From the NCBI GenBank assembly GCA_965249735.1, contig CBDFMS010000025.1:1-64000 (forward strand): a stretch of 64,000 nucleotides of DNA, in the 5' to 3' direction. This stretch comes from JANQSS01 sp965249735 (GTDB lineage: Bacteria > Bacteroidota > Bacteroidia > Chitinophagales > Saprospiraceae). The notes below the pieces were generated by a model. That model was not told the DNA's origin and ran no database searches. It saw only the letters and a program-made list of their open reading frames with translations. How positions within the stretch are numbered: position 1 is the stretch's first letter; the number at the start of each line of letters is the position of its first letter. The translations under genes were made by a program, and so were the position numbers. Shown here piece by piece: positions 45,839 to 53,886 of this stretch.

Positions 45839-45892
45839 GAAAATGAAAAACAAGTGTCCACACCTGACTTCTTTGTGGAGGTCGGTAGCGGA
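45839..45892. repeat. distal attachment repeat of the tRNA-Cys element
   Basis: This 54-base stretch matches 57319-57372 except at two positions (45857 and 45870, T instead of C). It contains the sequence AGGTCGGTAGCGGA, the complement of the tRNA-Cys 3' end, followed by unrelated DNA instead of the rest of the tRNA. It marks the original tRNA 3' end displaced by integration. Confidence 0.88.
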
Positions 45893-46021
45893 CGTAAAAT
45901 ATCGTATTAATAGGCGCACAATATTTCGCTCTATTTCGTGCTATTATTGCTGTATGACTTATAAAACCTAACTTTTGGAAATGGTGAGTTAGAAAGTAAA
46001 AGAAAGGAATAGTAGAAAATA

Positions 46022-46045
46022 CTGTACCACAATCTGTACCACAAG
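46022..46045. repeat. tandem arm-type repeat upstream of integrase 2
   Basis: CTGTACCACAAT and CTGTACCACAAG lie back to back with a 12-base period, 37 bases before the integrase start. The same 24-base arrangement occurs near the other end of the element at 57259-57282 with three differences. It is a candidate binding site for the integrase arm domain. Confidence 0.65.
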
Positions 46046-46082
46046 ATGAAAATTGTGTATTTTTGAGTAAACGATTACGAAC

Positions 46083-47396
46083 ATGAAAACGACCTTTCGA
46101 CTTGCTCGACCGCAAAACCAAGTATCTACTGTTATCTACTTGGACATCAACCACCGGAATCAGAGAACACGATTTTACACTGAGGTATCAATTTTGCCGA
46201 AATACTGGCATCAGGATACACAAAAGACAAAAGGTAACAGATCTGAATATGAGAATGATCTAAGTTTAAAAGGTGCGCATGAGAATATCAATGCTAAACT
46301 CAGTCAATATAAAATTGATGTGAATAACTATATCAGAACGTGTGAGGTCAAAGGCGAAAACATCACATCTAAAGGCCTCCAAAGTTATCTGAATGGTCTT
46401 TATAAGGTTGAGCAGTCAAACGAGGAGAAAACACCGTTTCTAACTGAATACATGGAGAATACCTACATTCCAAAACTAAAGAGCGGGGAAATTACATATC
46501 TGAAAAACAACCAGCGGCTAAAGTTCAGACCTTCGACAATCAAAGTCAAACATCAGTCATTAAATGCCTTCAACGAGTACGAGAAAAAAAACGGCAAAAT
46601 TCGATTTGATGACATTGACATGAAATTTTATCACAAGTTTGTCAGTTGGCACGAGAAGAGAAAATTAAAGATCAACTACATCGGCAAACTTGTAAAGGAG
46701 CTAAAAGTAATATTGAGGCAGGCGTACAAGGAAGGCCAACACTCGAATAAAATAGCCGATAATAAAGACTTTGCTACTTTCAAAGAAGATGTACCAGCGA
46801 TTTATTTGACACAAAAGGAACTAAACAGCCTCCAGGCCTTAAAATTATCAGAACGCGCCGCGCTGCATAGAGATATGTTCCTTGTCGGATGTTATACAGC
46901 GTTACGTTTTAGTGATTATTCGAGACTAACAGCGGATCATATTAAAGAGCGAGACGGAAGTAAACAAATTGAGATAATTACACAAAAAACGAGCGAACCA
47001 GTCTATGTACCAATACACCCGAACATCTTACCCATACTAACAAACCCGGATTTTTTTGATCGTGGCATCGTGTACGCTCACCACTTCAATGAGTCAATAA
47101 AGGACATTTGCGAATCGGCCAAAATAACCGAAATGATCGAAGTAATACGGATCATAGGAGGCCTTACAAAGATTAAAAATGTACCTAAATGCAAACTTGT
47201 AACCAGCCATACGGCACGTCGAACCGGGGCGACCCTTATGTATCTTGCTGGCATTCCATCACTGGCAATTATGCAGTTTACATCGCATAAAACAGAATCG
47301 GCCTTTCTAAAATACATACGTGAAACGAAAAAAGAAACCGCACGCCGTTTGGCATCACATGAGTTTTTCAGGCCTTCGTTAAGTGTGGTTAAATGA
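46083..47396 (+). CDS. int: tyrosine recombinase / integrase of the tRNA-Cys element
   Basis: This 437-residue protein has the same architecture as the integrase at 6371-7693. An N-terminal YLDINHRNQRTRFYTEVSI segment and a SAM-like core-binding domain precede the catalytic domain. That domain has Arg in YTALRFSDY, Lys in ITQKTSEPV, His-x-x-Arg in HTARRTGATL, His in TSHKTESA and the nucleophile Tyr in FLKYIRET. It reads into the element from the distal attachment repeat. The leader AAACGATTACGAAC directly precedes the ATG and recurs before the next gene. It should catalyse integration at and excision from tRNA-Cys. Confidence 0.92.
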   Translation: MKTTFRLARPQNQVSTVIYLDINHRNQRTRFYTEVSILPKYWHQDTQKTKGNRSEYENDLSLKGAHENINAKLSQYKIDVNNYIRTCEVKGENITSKGLQSYLNGLYKVEQSNEEKTPFLTEYMENTYIPKLKSGEITYLKNNQRLKFRPSTIKVKHQSLNAFNEYEKKNGKIRFDDIDMKFYHKFVSWHEKRKLKINYIGKLVKELKVILRQAYKEGQHSNKIADNKDFATFKEDVPAIYLTQKELNSLQALKLSERAALHRDMFLVGCYTALRFSDYSRLTADHIKERDGSKQIEIITQKTSEPVYVPIHPNILPILTNPDFFDRGIVYAHHFNESIKDICESAKITEMIEVIRIIGGLTKIKNVPKCKLVTSHTARRTGATLMYLAGIPSLAIMQFTSHKTESAFLKYIRETKKETARRLASHEFFRPSLSVVK

Positions 47397-47500
47397 TCTT
47401 TTTTGAGTTCGCCATGGTTCATTGGAACAATAAACTCAGCGTTAACGGCCTAAAAAGGACCGCAAATGCTATTTTAGATACTTATTAAACGATTACGAAC

Positions 47501-48094
47501 ATGGACGAACAGAAAAAGAAAACCTGGAATCTAACCGATAAGGAACTAAACGATATTTTCGAATCGGTTTATTTTGAAAAAGAAAGAAATTGGAAAGGAG
47601 AATCAGTATATGCGAGATTAGACGGAATTAAAGACTGGATAATTGAATTAGAAAATTTTTATCCTTTGCCAGATAGACCCGAAAAAGTTAATTATGAATT
47701 GTATCTACTTAAAATAGCTAAAGAAGAGTTGGAATCCTTAGTTGAACACGAGAACGATTTATTAACTGAACAACTTGGTAAAATTGAAAGTGAAAAAGTA
47801 ATCGACTCTAAAGAATTGAAGTCAGTTTCTCATAAGATTCTATTACTGGAAACTCTAAAAATATTTGACCATCTCGAAACAGACCCTGCGCTCAATGGAT
47901 ACAATCATAAAAAAAACATTGTAACCCTTTTACATGGTCTTTTAGGTGGTAACCGCTCAACCATTAGCAGGGCCTACAGTCACTTGAAGTACGAACGCGA
48001 GAGACGTAATGAAATTGTCAATAGTAAATCAGCACGAATTGTAAATGACATATTAGAAAAGGCCGGTTTAGAAATTAGAGTGAACGAAGATTAA
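47501..48094 (+). CDS. hypothetical protein downstream of integrase 2
   Basis: The 197-residue protein is not recognised. It is charged and predominantly helical, with an N-terminal acidic half. A C-terminal segment (KKNIVTLLHGLLGGNRSTIS, then RAYSHLKYERERRNEIVNSK) could be a DNA-binding helical bundle. The start codon is preceded by the same TTAAACGATTACGAAC leader as the integrase, so the two genes may be co-regulated. Similar proteins often sit next to Bacteroidota integrases, but no function can be given. Confidence 0.65.
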   Translation: MDEQKKKTWNLTDKELNDIFESVYFEKERNWKGESVYARLDGIKDWIIELENFYPLPDRPEKVNYELYLLKIAKEELESLVEHENDLLTEQLGKIESEKVIDSKELKSVSHKILLLETLKIFDHLETDPALNGYNHKKNIVTLLHGLLGGNRSTISRAYSHLKYERERRNEIVNSKSARIVNDILEKAGLEIRVNED

Positions 48095-48121
48095 TACTAT
48101 TTGACAGTAATTCCTATATTT

Positions 48122-48170
48122 TGGGGAATCCCCACTTTTATCCCCACTTGTGATTGACAAATATTTGTCA
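48122..48170 (+). promoter_or_regulatory. two palindromes ahead of the excisionase-like gene
   Basis: TGGGGAATCCCCA (48122-48134) is a palindrome with one central base, and TGACAAATATTTGTCA (48155-48170) is a perfect 16-base palindrome. Both lie within 75 bases upstream of the ATG at 48193. They are good operator candidates for the small DNA-binding protein that follows. Confidence 0.5.
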
Positions 48171-48192
48171 TGAATCTAACATTAAACTGATC

Positions 48193-48498
48193 ATGACAGT
48201 CATTCACGCAATCACACCAGACGAATTAAATCAATCTATTGAGGTTGCAACCAGCGACCTAAGAGATCAAATTTCAGCTCTTCACGAACGGCTCGACCAA
48301 CTCAAAAAGGCTAAAGCCCCGAACGAGTACATGACCGTAAACCAAACAGCCGAACACATCGGTGTAACACCTTTCACGATTAGGACATACACCAAAAAAG
48401 GAATATTGACGCGCTATATGTTAGGTAATAGTATCAGGTACAAACGGCGCGAAGTTGACGCGGCAATGATACAAATGGTCACGGCCAAACAGCGTTAA
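48193..48498 (+). CDS. helix-turn-helix excisionase-like protein
   Basis: The ATG at 48193 gives 101 residues; the longer reading from a TTG at 48154 would run through a palindrome and is less likely. An N-terminal coiled coil (DQISALHERLDQLKKAK) precedes a MerR/Xis-type winged HTH. That HTH reads YMTVNQTAEHIGVTPFTIRT, then YTKKGILTRYMLGNSIRYKR. Proteins of this DUF/HTH_17 type serve as excisionases or as regulators of mobile elements in Bacteroidota. The next gene starts one base after its stop. Confidence 0.8.
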   Translation: MTVIHAITPDELNQSIEVATSDLRDQISALHERLDQLKKAKAPNEYMTVNQTAEHIGVTPFTIRTYTKKGILTRYMLGNSIRYKRREVDAAMIQMVTAKQR

Positions 48499-48499
48499 G

Positions 48500-48895
48500 A
48501 TGAAACGATTACGCACACCGATAACGGCGCGTTACATCCTGAATCATAAGGCGGCTCGACCCAACACATACAACCAGCAAGGCAATGAATTGAGTCACCT
48601 ACCTTATTTCATTGTGGATCACACCAAAAGACCGGACATCCGTAAAAGGTCACCATACATGGTCGAATCATTCAAGGATGATAAACGGTCATTTTTTGCC
48701 GGACTCATGCCAATTAAAAAGAATCTGTATGTGAGTGACTTTGGTCGAAGTTTGTACGCGTTCAGAAAGGACGGTGACACTATCACTGTATTCGTTTGGT
48801 TGAATTACTTACCGCGAACAATTAGACAGCGCAAAAAAATTGTACTTGAATTTTTAAAAAGAAAAAACCCCCCACAGCGACCCGTGAGAGGTTAA
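48500..48895 (+). CDS. hypothetical protein of the element's replication region
   Basis: The 131-residue basic protein is not recognised. It contains a central aromatic beta-like region (LPYFIVDHTKRPDIRKRSPY, SFFAGLMPIKKNLYVSDFGR) and a lysine/arginine-rich C-terminus (KKIVLEFLKRKNPPQRPVRG). It could be a single-stranded DNA-binding or accessory replication protein, by position only. It is read together with the HTH gene and the replication gene. Confidence 0.6.
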   Translation: MKRLRTPITARYILNHKAARPNTYNQQGNELSHLPYFIVDHTKRPDIRKRSPYMVESFKDDKRSFFAGLMPIKKNLYVSDFGRSLYAFRKDGDTITVFVWLNYLPRTIRQRKKIVLEFLKRKNPPQRPVRG

Positions 48896-48933
48896 CGATT
48901 ACGTCACATTAGACGCAATCCAAAGATACAGAA

Positions 48934-50124
48934 TTGATTGATTACTTCAATATATCGGCAAATGAACCAGTGAGTAAAAAATATCTCATTAGCCAAAACA
49001 GCCATGATAAAAAAGTTCGACAAGGCCGAACGTATGAATACGAAATTTACAATCTATTAGGCCTGAAATTACGTGACTATGGTAATTGGTTCGAGTTATC
49101 AGGATCACTTCAAAAATTCCGCAATCTTGCCTTTACCGATGACGCAAACAATCATACACAATTCGATAATATACAAGTTTGTGAGGCTATCATACTTATT
49201 TGCGGCCTCCTTAGCGTACCAGCCGAACGACTTAAATTAAGAGGCTATGAGTACGCATTTAATTTACACTCTTCATTTGATCCAGCGCAAACGATAAAAT
49301 CAAATTTCATTTGTCACCGAAATAACTTTTACCCTTTCGTTACGTCATACGGCCTTAATGGTAGAATTAAGTCTTACAAATTTGACAATTTCGTGCTAAA
49401 ATTCTACGACAAAGGCAAACATCAGTATCAAAAAGAAAATATATTCAGGATTGAGCACAAAGTAATTAAGTCGCGCAAACATCCTCATGTTAACTTTCTG
49501 AGCGACTTTCTGTACTTGGACAACTGGCAGTTATTCAAAAAAAAGTTAACCGATAGCGTTAATGATATGATAATTGTCGATGAACCAGACGAAACTCTAA
49601 AGGAATACAACCCGAAATACTGGGAGAACTTGACGGATAAAAAGGACCGCCGGAAATTCAAAAAGAACTTTGATGGACTGCCCACATCTCGTATAAAAAG
49701 TGAAATTCTATCATTAATTGATACCACATTTCACAAGTTAATATGTCACGATGTCACACCGCGCACATTCGATCAATTATACGATCAAATGTCACGATGT
49801 CATACTATATATATGTGCTATCGTGACAATCAGAACCAAGAACCCGAAAAAAGAGAAAGAACAAAAACGCGCAAATGTGTAGTAACTGGAATTGATATAA
49901 GTCATCAAAACAAAAAGTCAAAATTTGTGAGTGCTCGAACGGTTGAAAAATTAGATATAGAGACGTTTGAAAATTTGGTCAAACAGTATTTGCCTTTAAA
50001 ATCTTATAATTTGTCAAAGGACATCAAGTATAATCGGATCGCTCACAACATCCGTAACCAGTTCCACAACCCCAAACAGCGACCGCGCCGAATGCGTGCA
50101 GCTGGACAACTGATCCTATTTTAG
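48934..50124 (+). CDS. phage gene II-like rolling-circle replication protein
   Basis: The 396-codon gene probably starts at TTG. The pattern of filamentous-phage gene II/X-type replication initiators is visible: FELSGSLQKFRN around 53-64, LRGYEYAFNLHSSFDP around 102-117, and NFVLKFYDKGKHQY around 152-165 with the candidate nicking tyrosine(s). FRIEHKVIKSRKH follows around 171-183. The C-terminal tail AHNIRNQFHNPKQRPRRMRA is basic and occurs again as fragments at 53690 and 15771. Such proteins nick one strand at an origin, which here may lie inside the gene (49744-49828). An IS66 element sits 3 bases behind the stop codon. Confidence 0.65.
   Translation: MIDYFNISANEPVSKKYLISQNSHDKKVRQGRTYEYEIYNLLGLKLRDYGNWFELSGSLQKFRNLAFTDDANNHTQFDNIQVCEAIILICGLLSVPAERLKLRGYEYAFNLHSSFDPAQTIKSNFICHRNNFYPFVTSYGLNGRIKSYKFDNFVLKFYDKGKHQYQKENIFRIEHKVIKSRKHPHVNFLSDFLYLDNWQLFKKKLTDSVNDMIIVDEPDETLKEYNPKYWENLTDKKDRRKFKKNFDGLPTSRIKSEILSLIDTTFHKLICHDVTPRTFDQLYDQMSRCHTIYMCYRDNQNQEPEKRERTKTRKCVVTGIDISHQNKKSKFVSARTVEKLDIETFENLVKQYLPLKSYNLSKDIKYNRIAHNIRNQFHNPKQRPRRMRAAGQLILF
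49744..49828. other. origin-like repeat cluster inside the replication gene
   Basis: TGTCACGATGTCA occurs at 49744-49756 and again at 49790-49802, 46 bases apart, with two CGATCAA copies between them. The inverted form ATCGTGACA at 49820-49828 can pair with the second copy around an AT-rich loop containing ACTATATATATG. A hairpin with an AT-rich loop next to direct repeats inside a rep gene is a layout known from rolling-circle origins. The nick site is not identified. Confidence 0.5.
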
Positions 50125-50143
50125 AGGGTATCCGTCCGAGCAA

Positions 50144-51598
50144 CTACCCCAATGTTTTTTCGAACCTGAGGTTGCAAGGCAATAGGTCAGATAGCTTATT
50201 GACGGGGTAGTCTGGGAGCTTATCCAATACGGCGAACAAATATTTGTATGGATTGAGATCATTCAATTTACAGCTTCCGACGAGTGAGTAGATCATGGCG
50301 GCATTCTTGGCACCTTGATGACTTCCTGCGAATAAATAATTTTTGCGCCCTAAGGCCAATGGGCGAATCATGTTTTCGATTTTATTATTATCGATATGCA
50401 AACCACCATGTCCGAGGTACTTGGTTAATCGATTCCATCGTACCAAGGAATAATGTATTGCTTTTCCGATGGGGCTTTTGGGCAAGACTTCTTTTTGAGC
50501 TTGCTTTAAATATTGATGTAAATTATCTAATGTAGGTCGAGCTAGTTGTTGCCTTGCTTGTTTGGTTTTTTCCCAATCATATTGTTGTTCTTTTATCTGC
50601 CGCTCGATTTGATAGACAACTTGGAGTTGTGCCAATACATGACTCGCTCGTTGTTTATCGCTATCGAGTGCTTGTTCGAAATATCGCCGTGCGTGTGCCA
50701 TGCACCCGATCAGTTTAACACCTGGTTTTTTACCATAATTTTCATAAACGGCATAGCCGTCTGTCTGTAAATATCCTTGGAATTTTTCGAGGATATGTTT
50801 TGGCCCATCTCGACCTCGTCCTTTTTGATAATCAAACAAAACTAAATTTTGGTCGCCCGTTAAATATACCCACTGATATCCTCGGTGTGATTTACCTTTT
50901 TTTGTTTTATCCAATACCTGGATGGGTGACTCATCCGCCTGTAAATAATCGTATTGTTTTATTTCTTTTACCAGTTCGTTATATAAGGGCTCTAATAAAC
51001 CACACACGTTGCTTACCCAGTCGCTCATTGTTGAGCTGGCCAATACGACTCCTTCTCGTTTGTATTGTTGTGCTTGACGATATAAAGGAAGATGATCGGC
51101 GTATTTTTTTACGAGCATATCGGCGAGCAGTGACTCGTGTGCGATACTTTTTGGAATAGCTCGTGATGGTAATTCGCCAATCAGTACGCCATCACCTTTT
51201 GGTGCTTCATATTTATAGCGTATGTATTGTAAAACGAATGTTGTTCCAGGTTGACGGCATAGAACTTCGGTGATTTCCTCGCCGATGCGTTTTAATCCCG
51301 ATACATCGCAATCCGGCTCAATAATATGTTGTACACGTGGAAGGTGTTCGGGTAGTGGATTGCGACCTGGGTGCTTTTTCTTTTTTCGTTTATAGGTAAT
51401 TGTTTCCTGTTTCGGATCTGTAGAAGCAACAGATGGTTGCTCTTGTTCAAAAGGAAGCGATAATTGATTATCCGGTGAAGTGAATTTCTCAGATTTATTG
51501 CCAAATACCATCCGTTCGAGTTTCGCAAGACGGGTTTTTAAAATGATATTCTCATTTTCTAACTCTTTATTTTTGGCTAATAAATCCTTTTTTGTCAC
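50144..51598 (-). CDS. tnpC: IS66-family transposase TnpC, copy 2
   Basis: The protein is identical to that encoded at 12853-14307 except residue 22, which is Thr here (AAA-to-ACC context change of one base). The catalytic residues Asp222, Asp280 and Glu408 are present, and the gene is open and should be functional. Near-identity of the two copies points to recent transposition within this genome. Confidence 0.95.
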   Translation of the reverse strand: MTKKDLLAKNKELENENIILKTRLAKLERMVFGNKSEKFTSPDNQLSLPFEQEQPSVASTDPKQETITYKRKKKKHPGRNPLPEHLPRVQHIIEPDCDVSGLKRIGEEITEVLCRQPGTTFVLQYIRYKYEAPKGDGVLIGELPSRAIPKSIAHESLLADMLVKKYADHLPLYRQAQQYKREGVVLASSTMSDWVSNVCGLLEPLYNELVKEIKQYDYLQADESPIQVLDKTKKGKSHRGYQWVYLTGDQNLVLFDYQKGRGRDGPKHILEKFQGYLQTDGYAVYENYGKKPGVKLIGCMAHARRYFEQALDSDKQRASHVLAQLQVVYQIERQIKEQQYDWEKTKQARQQLARPTLDNLHQYLKQAQKEVLPKSPIGKAIHYSLVRWNRLTKYLGHGGLHIDNNKIENMIRPLALGRKNYLFAGSHQGAKNAAMIYSLVGSCKLNDLNPYKYLFAVLDKLPDYPVNKLSDLLPCNLRFEKTLG

Positions 51599-51722
51599 CC
51601 CACAAAGTTGGCAACATATATGTATTTAGAATAAAAAAGAGTCGCTTATTTACTCACATTTTGTCATTAATTCTACGACATAATTCGTGTTTTTTATCAG
51701 TACTGATGTTCGAAGTGAATAA

Positions 51723-52073
51723 CTATGCTCTTTGTTGTGGAAAACGATATCTTTTTCTGCGTTTTATTGAATCGAGCTTTACTCCCTCCAATATCATCAC
51801 TAATTCCTCCCATTTGAGTTGATTGTTATTTAATCTGGGAAGTTCAAACGTTCCAGCCTCCAGTGATTTATAATAAACCACAAAGCCACAGCGATCCCAT
51901 ACCAGTAGCTTCATCTTATCCCTGTTTCGATTGATAAAAATATATACACTCCCATCTGTTGGTTCGCGTTTAAAATATTCGCGCACCAGGTTGCCCAACC
52001 CATAATGGCCCTTACGCATATCCGTTGGATCTGAATACAAATAATAATCCAGTGACGAAGAAAAACTAATCAC
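51723..52073 (-). CDS. tnpB: IS66 Orf2-like protein TnpB, copy 2
   Basis: The protein is identical to the product of 12378-12728, with the conserved TDMRKGHYGL and FINRNRDKMKLLVWDR stretches. It starts 9 bases after tnpA. Confidence 0.92.
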   Translation of the reverse strand: MISFSSSLDYYLYSDPTDMRKGHYGLGNLVREYFKREPTDGSVYIFINRNRDKMKLLVWDRCGFVVYYKSLEAGTFELPRLNNNQLKWEELVMILEGVKLDSIKRRKRYRFPQQRA

Positions 52074-52082
52074 CGACTTAAA

Positions 52083-52397
52083 CTAGACTGGAAGTTCGAT
52101 TAATGTGCCGTCTGGATATGATATGCGCATATGACGCACCGCCTCACCCTTCGTTTTGGGTGCTTCGACTTCAAGCTCAACGAATTTGCCAGCTACGACG
52201 GTCTTCTTTGTTGGTTGTTTCGATTTCCGGTATTTCGTAAGCCAATAGGTGAACGTATGCGGCACAAGATCCATCTCTACACAAAATTGCTTTTGTGTCA
52301 TCTCGCTATCCTCATATAACTCCATCAACGGAAACATCGTTGACGCATCTAATCGCCCTTGTTTTGTTTTCTTTGTCATCGTTTCTAATTTTGGCAA
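52083..52397 (-). CDS. tnpA: IS66 accessory protein TnpA, copy 2
   Basis: The protein is identical to the product of 12054-12368. It starts 51 bases inside the element end and precedes tnpB. Confidence 0.88.
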   Translation of the reverse strand: MPKLETMTKKTKQGRLDASTMFPLMELYEDSEMTQKQFCVEMDLVPHTFTYWLTKYRKSKQPTKKTVVAGKFVELEVEAPKTKGEAVRHMRISYPDGTLIELPV

Positions 52398-52556
52398 AGG
52401 TTAAACGATAAGATCAACTAGACAAGATGGCGTTGGTCGGACGGATACTTTAGAGGGAGGTCTGAACTGCAATCCAATGGCGTACATTCATTCGATGGAA
52501 TAATGTACATTTGATTGGAATGGCCCGACTGGAGTAACATTCAAAATTGACATGAT

Positions 52557-53066
52557 ATGAAATATTTGTTTTTTTTAACATTGATGGCACTGGCTGTCAG
52601 TTGTCATGCACAGGTCTATGGTGTTTCAATATCCTATTCATCTGGTAAAGCGTTTGGTGGTGATTTGTTTTACGGCAAGAATGATAGTAGGTTTCATCTC
52701 GGCTTATCTCATCAATTTAATGGACAAAAGAATGAAGTCGTTGAAGAGCGAGAATCTAACTATGGCTTAACCAAAATCGAAGATGGAGATTTTTTTTGGT
52801 CAATTGACCTAGGCTACAGCAGAATCATTGCTGATAAATGGACGCTTCATACAGAATTAAGTATAGGAAGAAAAAAAAGTTTTACCAGCTATGAAGACAG
52901 TAGATTTAGTGACGGTGGTTATTCTCTGATAACAGATTCCGAAACAAAGGTAGGTGGAGGACTAAATGTCGGATACCTTGTAGGCAGAAATATCGAAACC
53001 TTTATAGGTTACCATAGTATGAAAAAGATAAATTTTGGAATAAGAGTAGTTTTTTGGGGCCAATGA
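52557..53066 (+). CDS. secreted or outer-membrane beta-barrel-like protein
   Basis: The 169-residue protein has a signal peptide (LFFLTLMALAVSCHAQV); the Cys could also be a lipid site. The mature sequence alternates short aromatic/glycine strands (VYGVSISYSSGKAFGGDLFY, FHLGLSHQFNG, FWSIDLGYSRIIADKWTLHT, VGGGLNVGYLVGRNIETFIG) and ends FGIRVVFW. That is typical of an eight-stranded outer-membrane barrel with a C-terminal aromatic. The function is unknown. It is the first gene right of IS66 copy 2 inside the element. Confidence 0.65.
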   Translation: MKYLFFLTLMALAVSCHAQVYGVSISYSSGKAFGGDLFYGKNDSRFHLGLSHQFNGQKNEVVEERESNYGLTKIEDGDFFWSIDLGYSRIIADKWTLHTELSIGRKKSFTSYEDSRFSDGGYSLITDSETKVGGGLNVGYLVGRNIETFIGYHSMKKINFGIRVVFWGQ

Positions 53067-53148
53067 GATTAAAGAACATTGTCGCACTCAAATCAAAAAA
53101 TTAGCAATTCGATTGAAATAGAATAGTAGTAATTTAAAACATAGAATT

Positions 53149-53631
53149 ATGGCAGGCTACAAAAAGAATCTTCGTTTAGTCCTTGATCACCTTGAAACTG
53201 ATGAAACCATTAAGTATTCTGTTGCAGGTGCATATGAAACCGACATTTTGGGATCGGATAGCATCAGAAATGGCATCCTTGTTGCAACGGATCGTCGAAT
53301 TGTATTTTTTGCAAAAAAGATGTTTGGCCATGACTTCGAGTCATTCCCTTTTTCATCAATATCATCAATGCAGACATCAAAAGGACTAATGGGTAAAGGA
53401 TTATCATTTCACGCATCAGGAAATAGTGTGAAGATGAAATATATCAATGCAGGCCAATACGATCAATTCTATACTTATGTCACTGGTCAGATTGGAACAA
53501 CGCCGGATTCAGCTACCACTACTGTGGATGTTGCTGATCAAATCAAAAAATTAGCAGATCTCAGAGATCAAGGAATTTTGACTGATGATGAGTTTCAGAC
53601 TAAGAAAACCGACCTCCTTCGTAGAATGTGA
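53149..53631 (+). CDS. bacterial PH-domain protein with C-terminal SHOCT motif
   Basis: In the 160-residue protein, residues 15-110 form a bacterial pleckstrin-like domain (DSIRNGILVATDRRIVFFAK, FESFPFSSISSMQTSKGLMG, GNSVKMKYINAGQYDQFYTY). Residues 128-160 are a SHOCT helix pair (DQIKKLADLRDQGILTDDEF, then QTKKTDLLRRM). There is no signal peptide, so it is cytoplasmic. PH/SHOCT combinations are common in phages and mobile elements, where they probably mediate oligomerisation. It is transcribed with the upstream gene after an 82-base gap. Confidence 0.85.
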   Translation: MAGYKKNLRLVLDHLETDETIKYSVAGAYETDILGSDSIRNGILVATDRRIVFFAKKMFGHDFESFPFSSISSMQTSKGLMGKGLSFHASGNSVKMKYINAGQYDQFYTYVTGQIGTTPDSATTTVDVADQIKKLADLRDQGILTDDEFQTKKTDLLRRM

Positions 53632-53689
53632 CTTCACATATCATCAAGTGTCTGAATCTAAGGAGTGGTAAAATAGTTGCGCCTCAACA

Positions 53690-53793
53690 GCGGATCGGAG
53701 CGGGCATAACATCCGTAATGAGTTTCACAATCCTAAACAGCAACCGCGTCGAATGAGAGCTGCAGGACAATTGAAAATGTCAATAACGGCGTA
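53690..53793 (+). pseudogene. fragment of the replication-gene tail
   Basis: The translation GHNIRNEFHNPKQQPRRMRA, then AGQLKMSITA and a stop, copies the end of the replication protein (AHNIRNQFHNPKQRPRRMRA). The preceding sequence is unrelated, so only about 30 codons were duplicated or left behind. Confidence 0.7.
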
Positions 53794-53886
53794 AAATTGG
53801 TATGAACAGTTCAATTTTATTCTGCGATATGTTACAAACTTTTTGCAGATAACAGGCGTATAACAGGTATCTACTAACTTTGTCAA

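Larger units (their letters stand above)
50128..52448 (-). mobile_element. complete IS66-family insertion sequence, copy 2
   Basis: The element has the same 2321-base length and ends as the copy at 12003 but opposite orientation. The 8-base target duplication TTTAGAGG is perfect (50120-50127 and 52449-52456). It inserted at the stop codon region of the replication gene without changing its reading frame. One protein-level difference from copy 1 is seen. Confidence 0.97.

Noticed and set aside
12003..52448. The two IS66 copies as a composite transposon carrying the glycan locus
   Set aside because: Each copy has its own 8-base target duplication, so they inserted independently and did not move the DNA between them as a unit.
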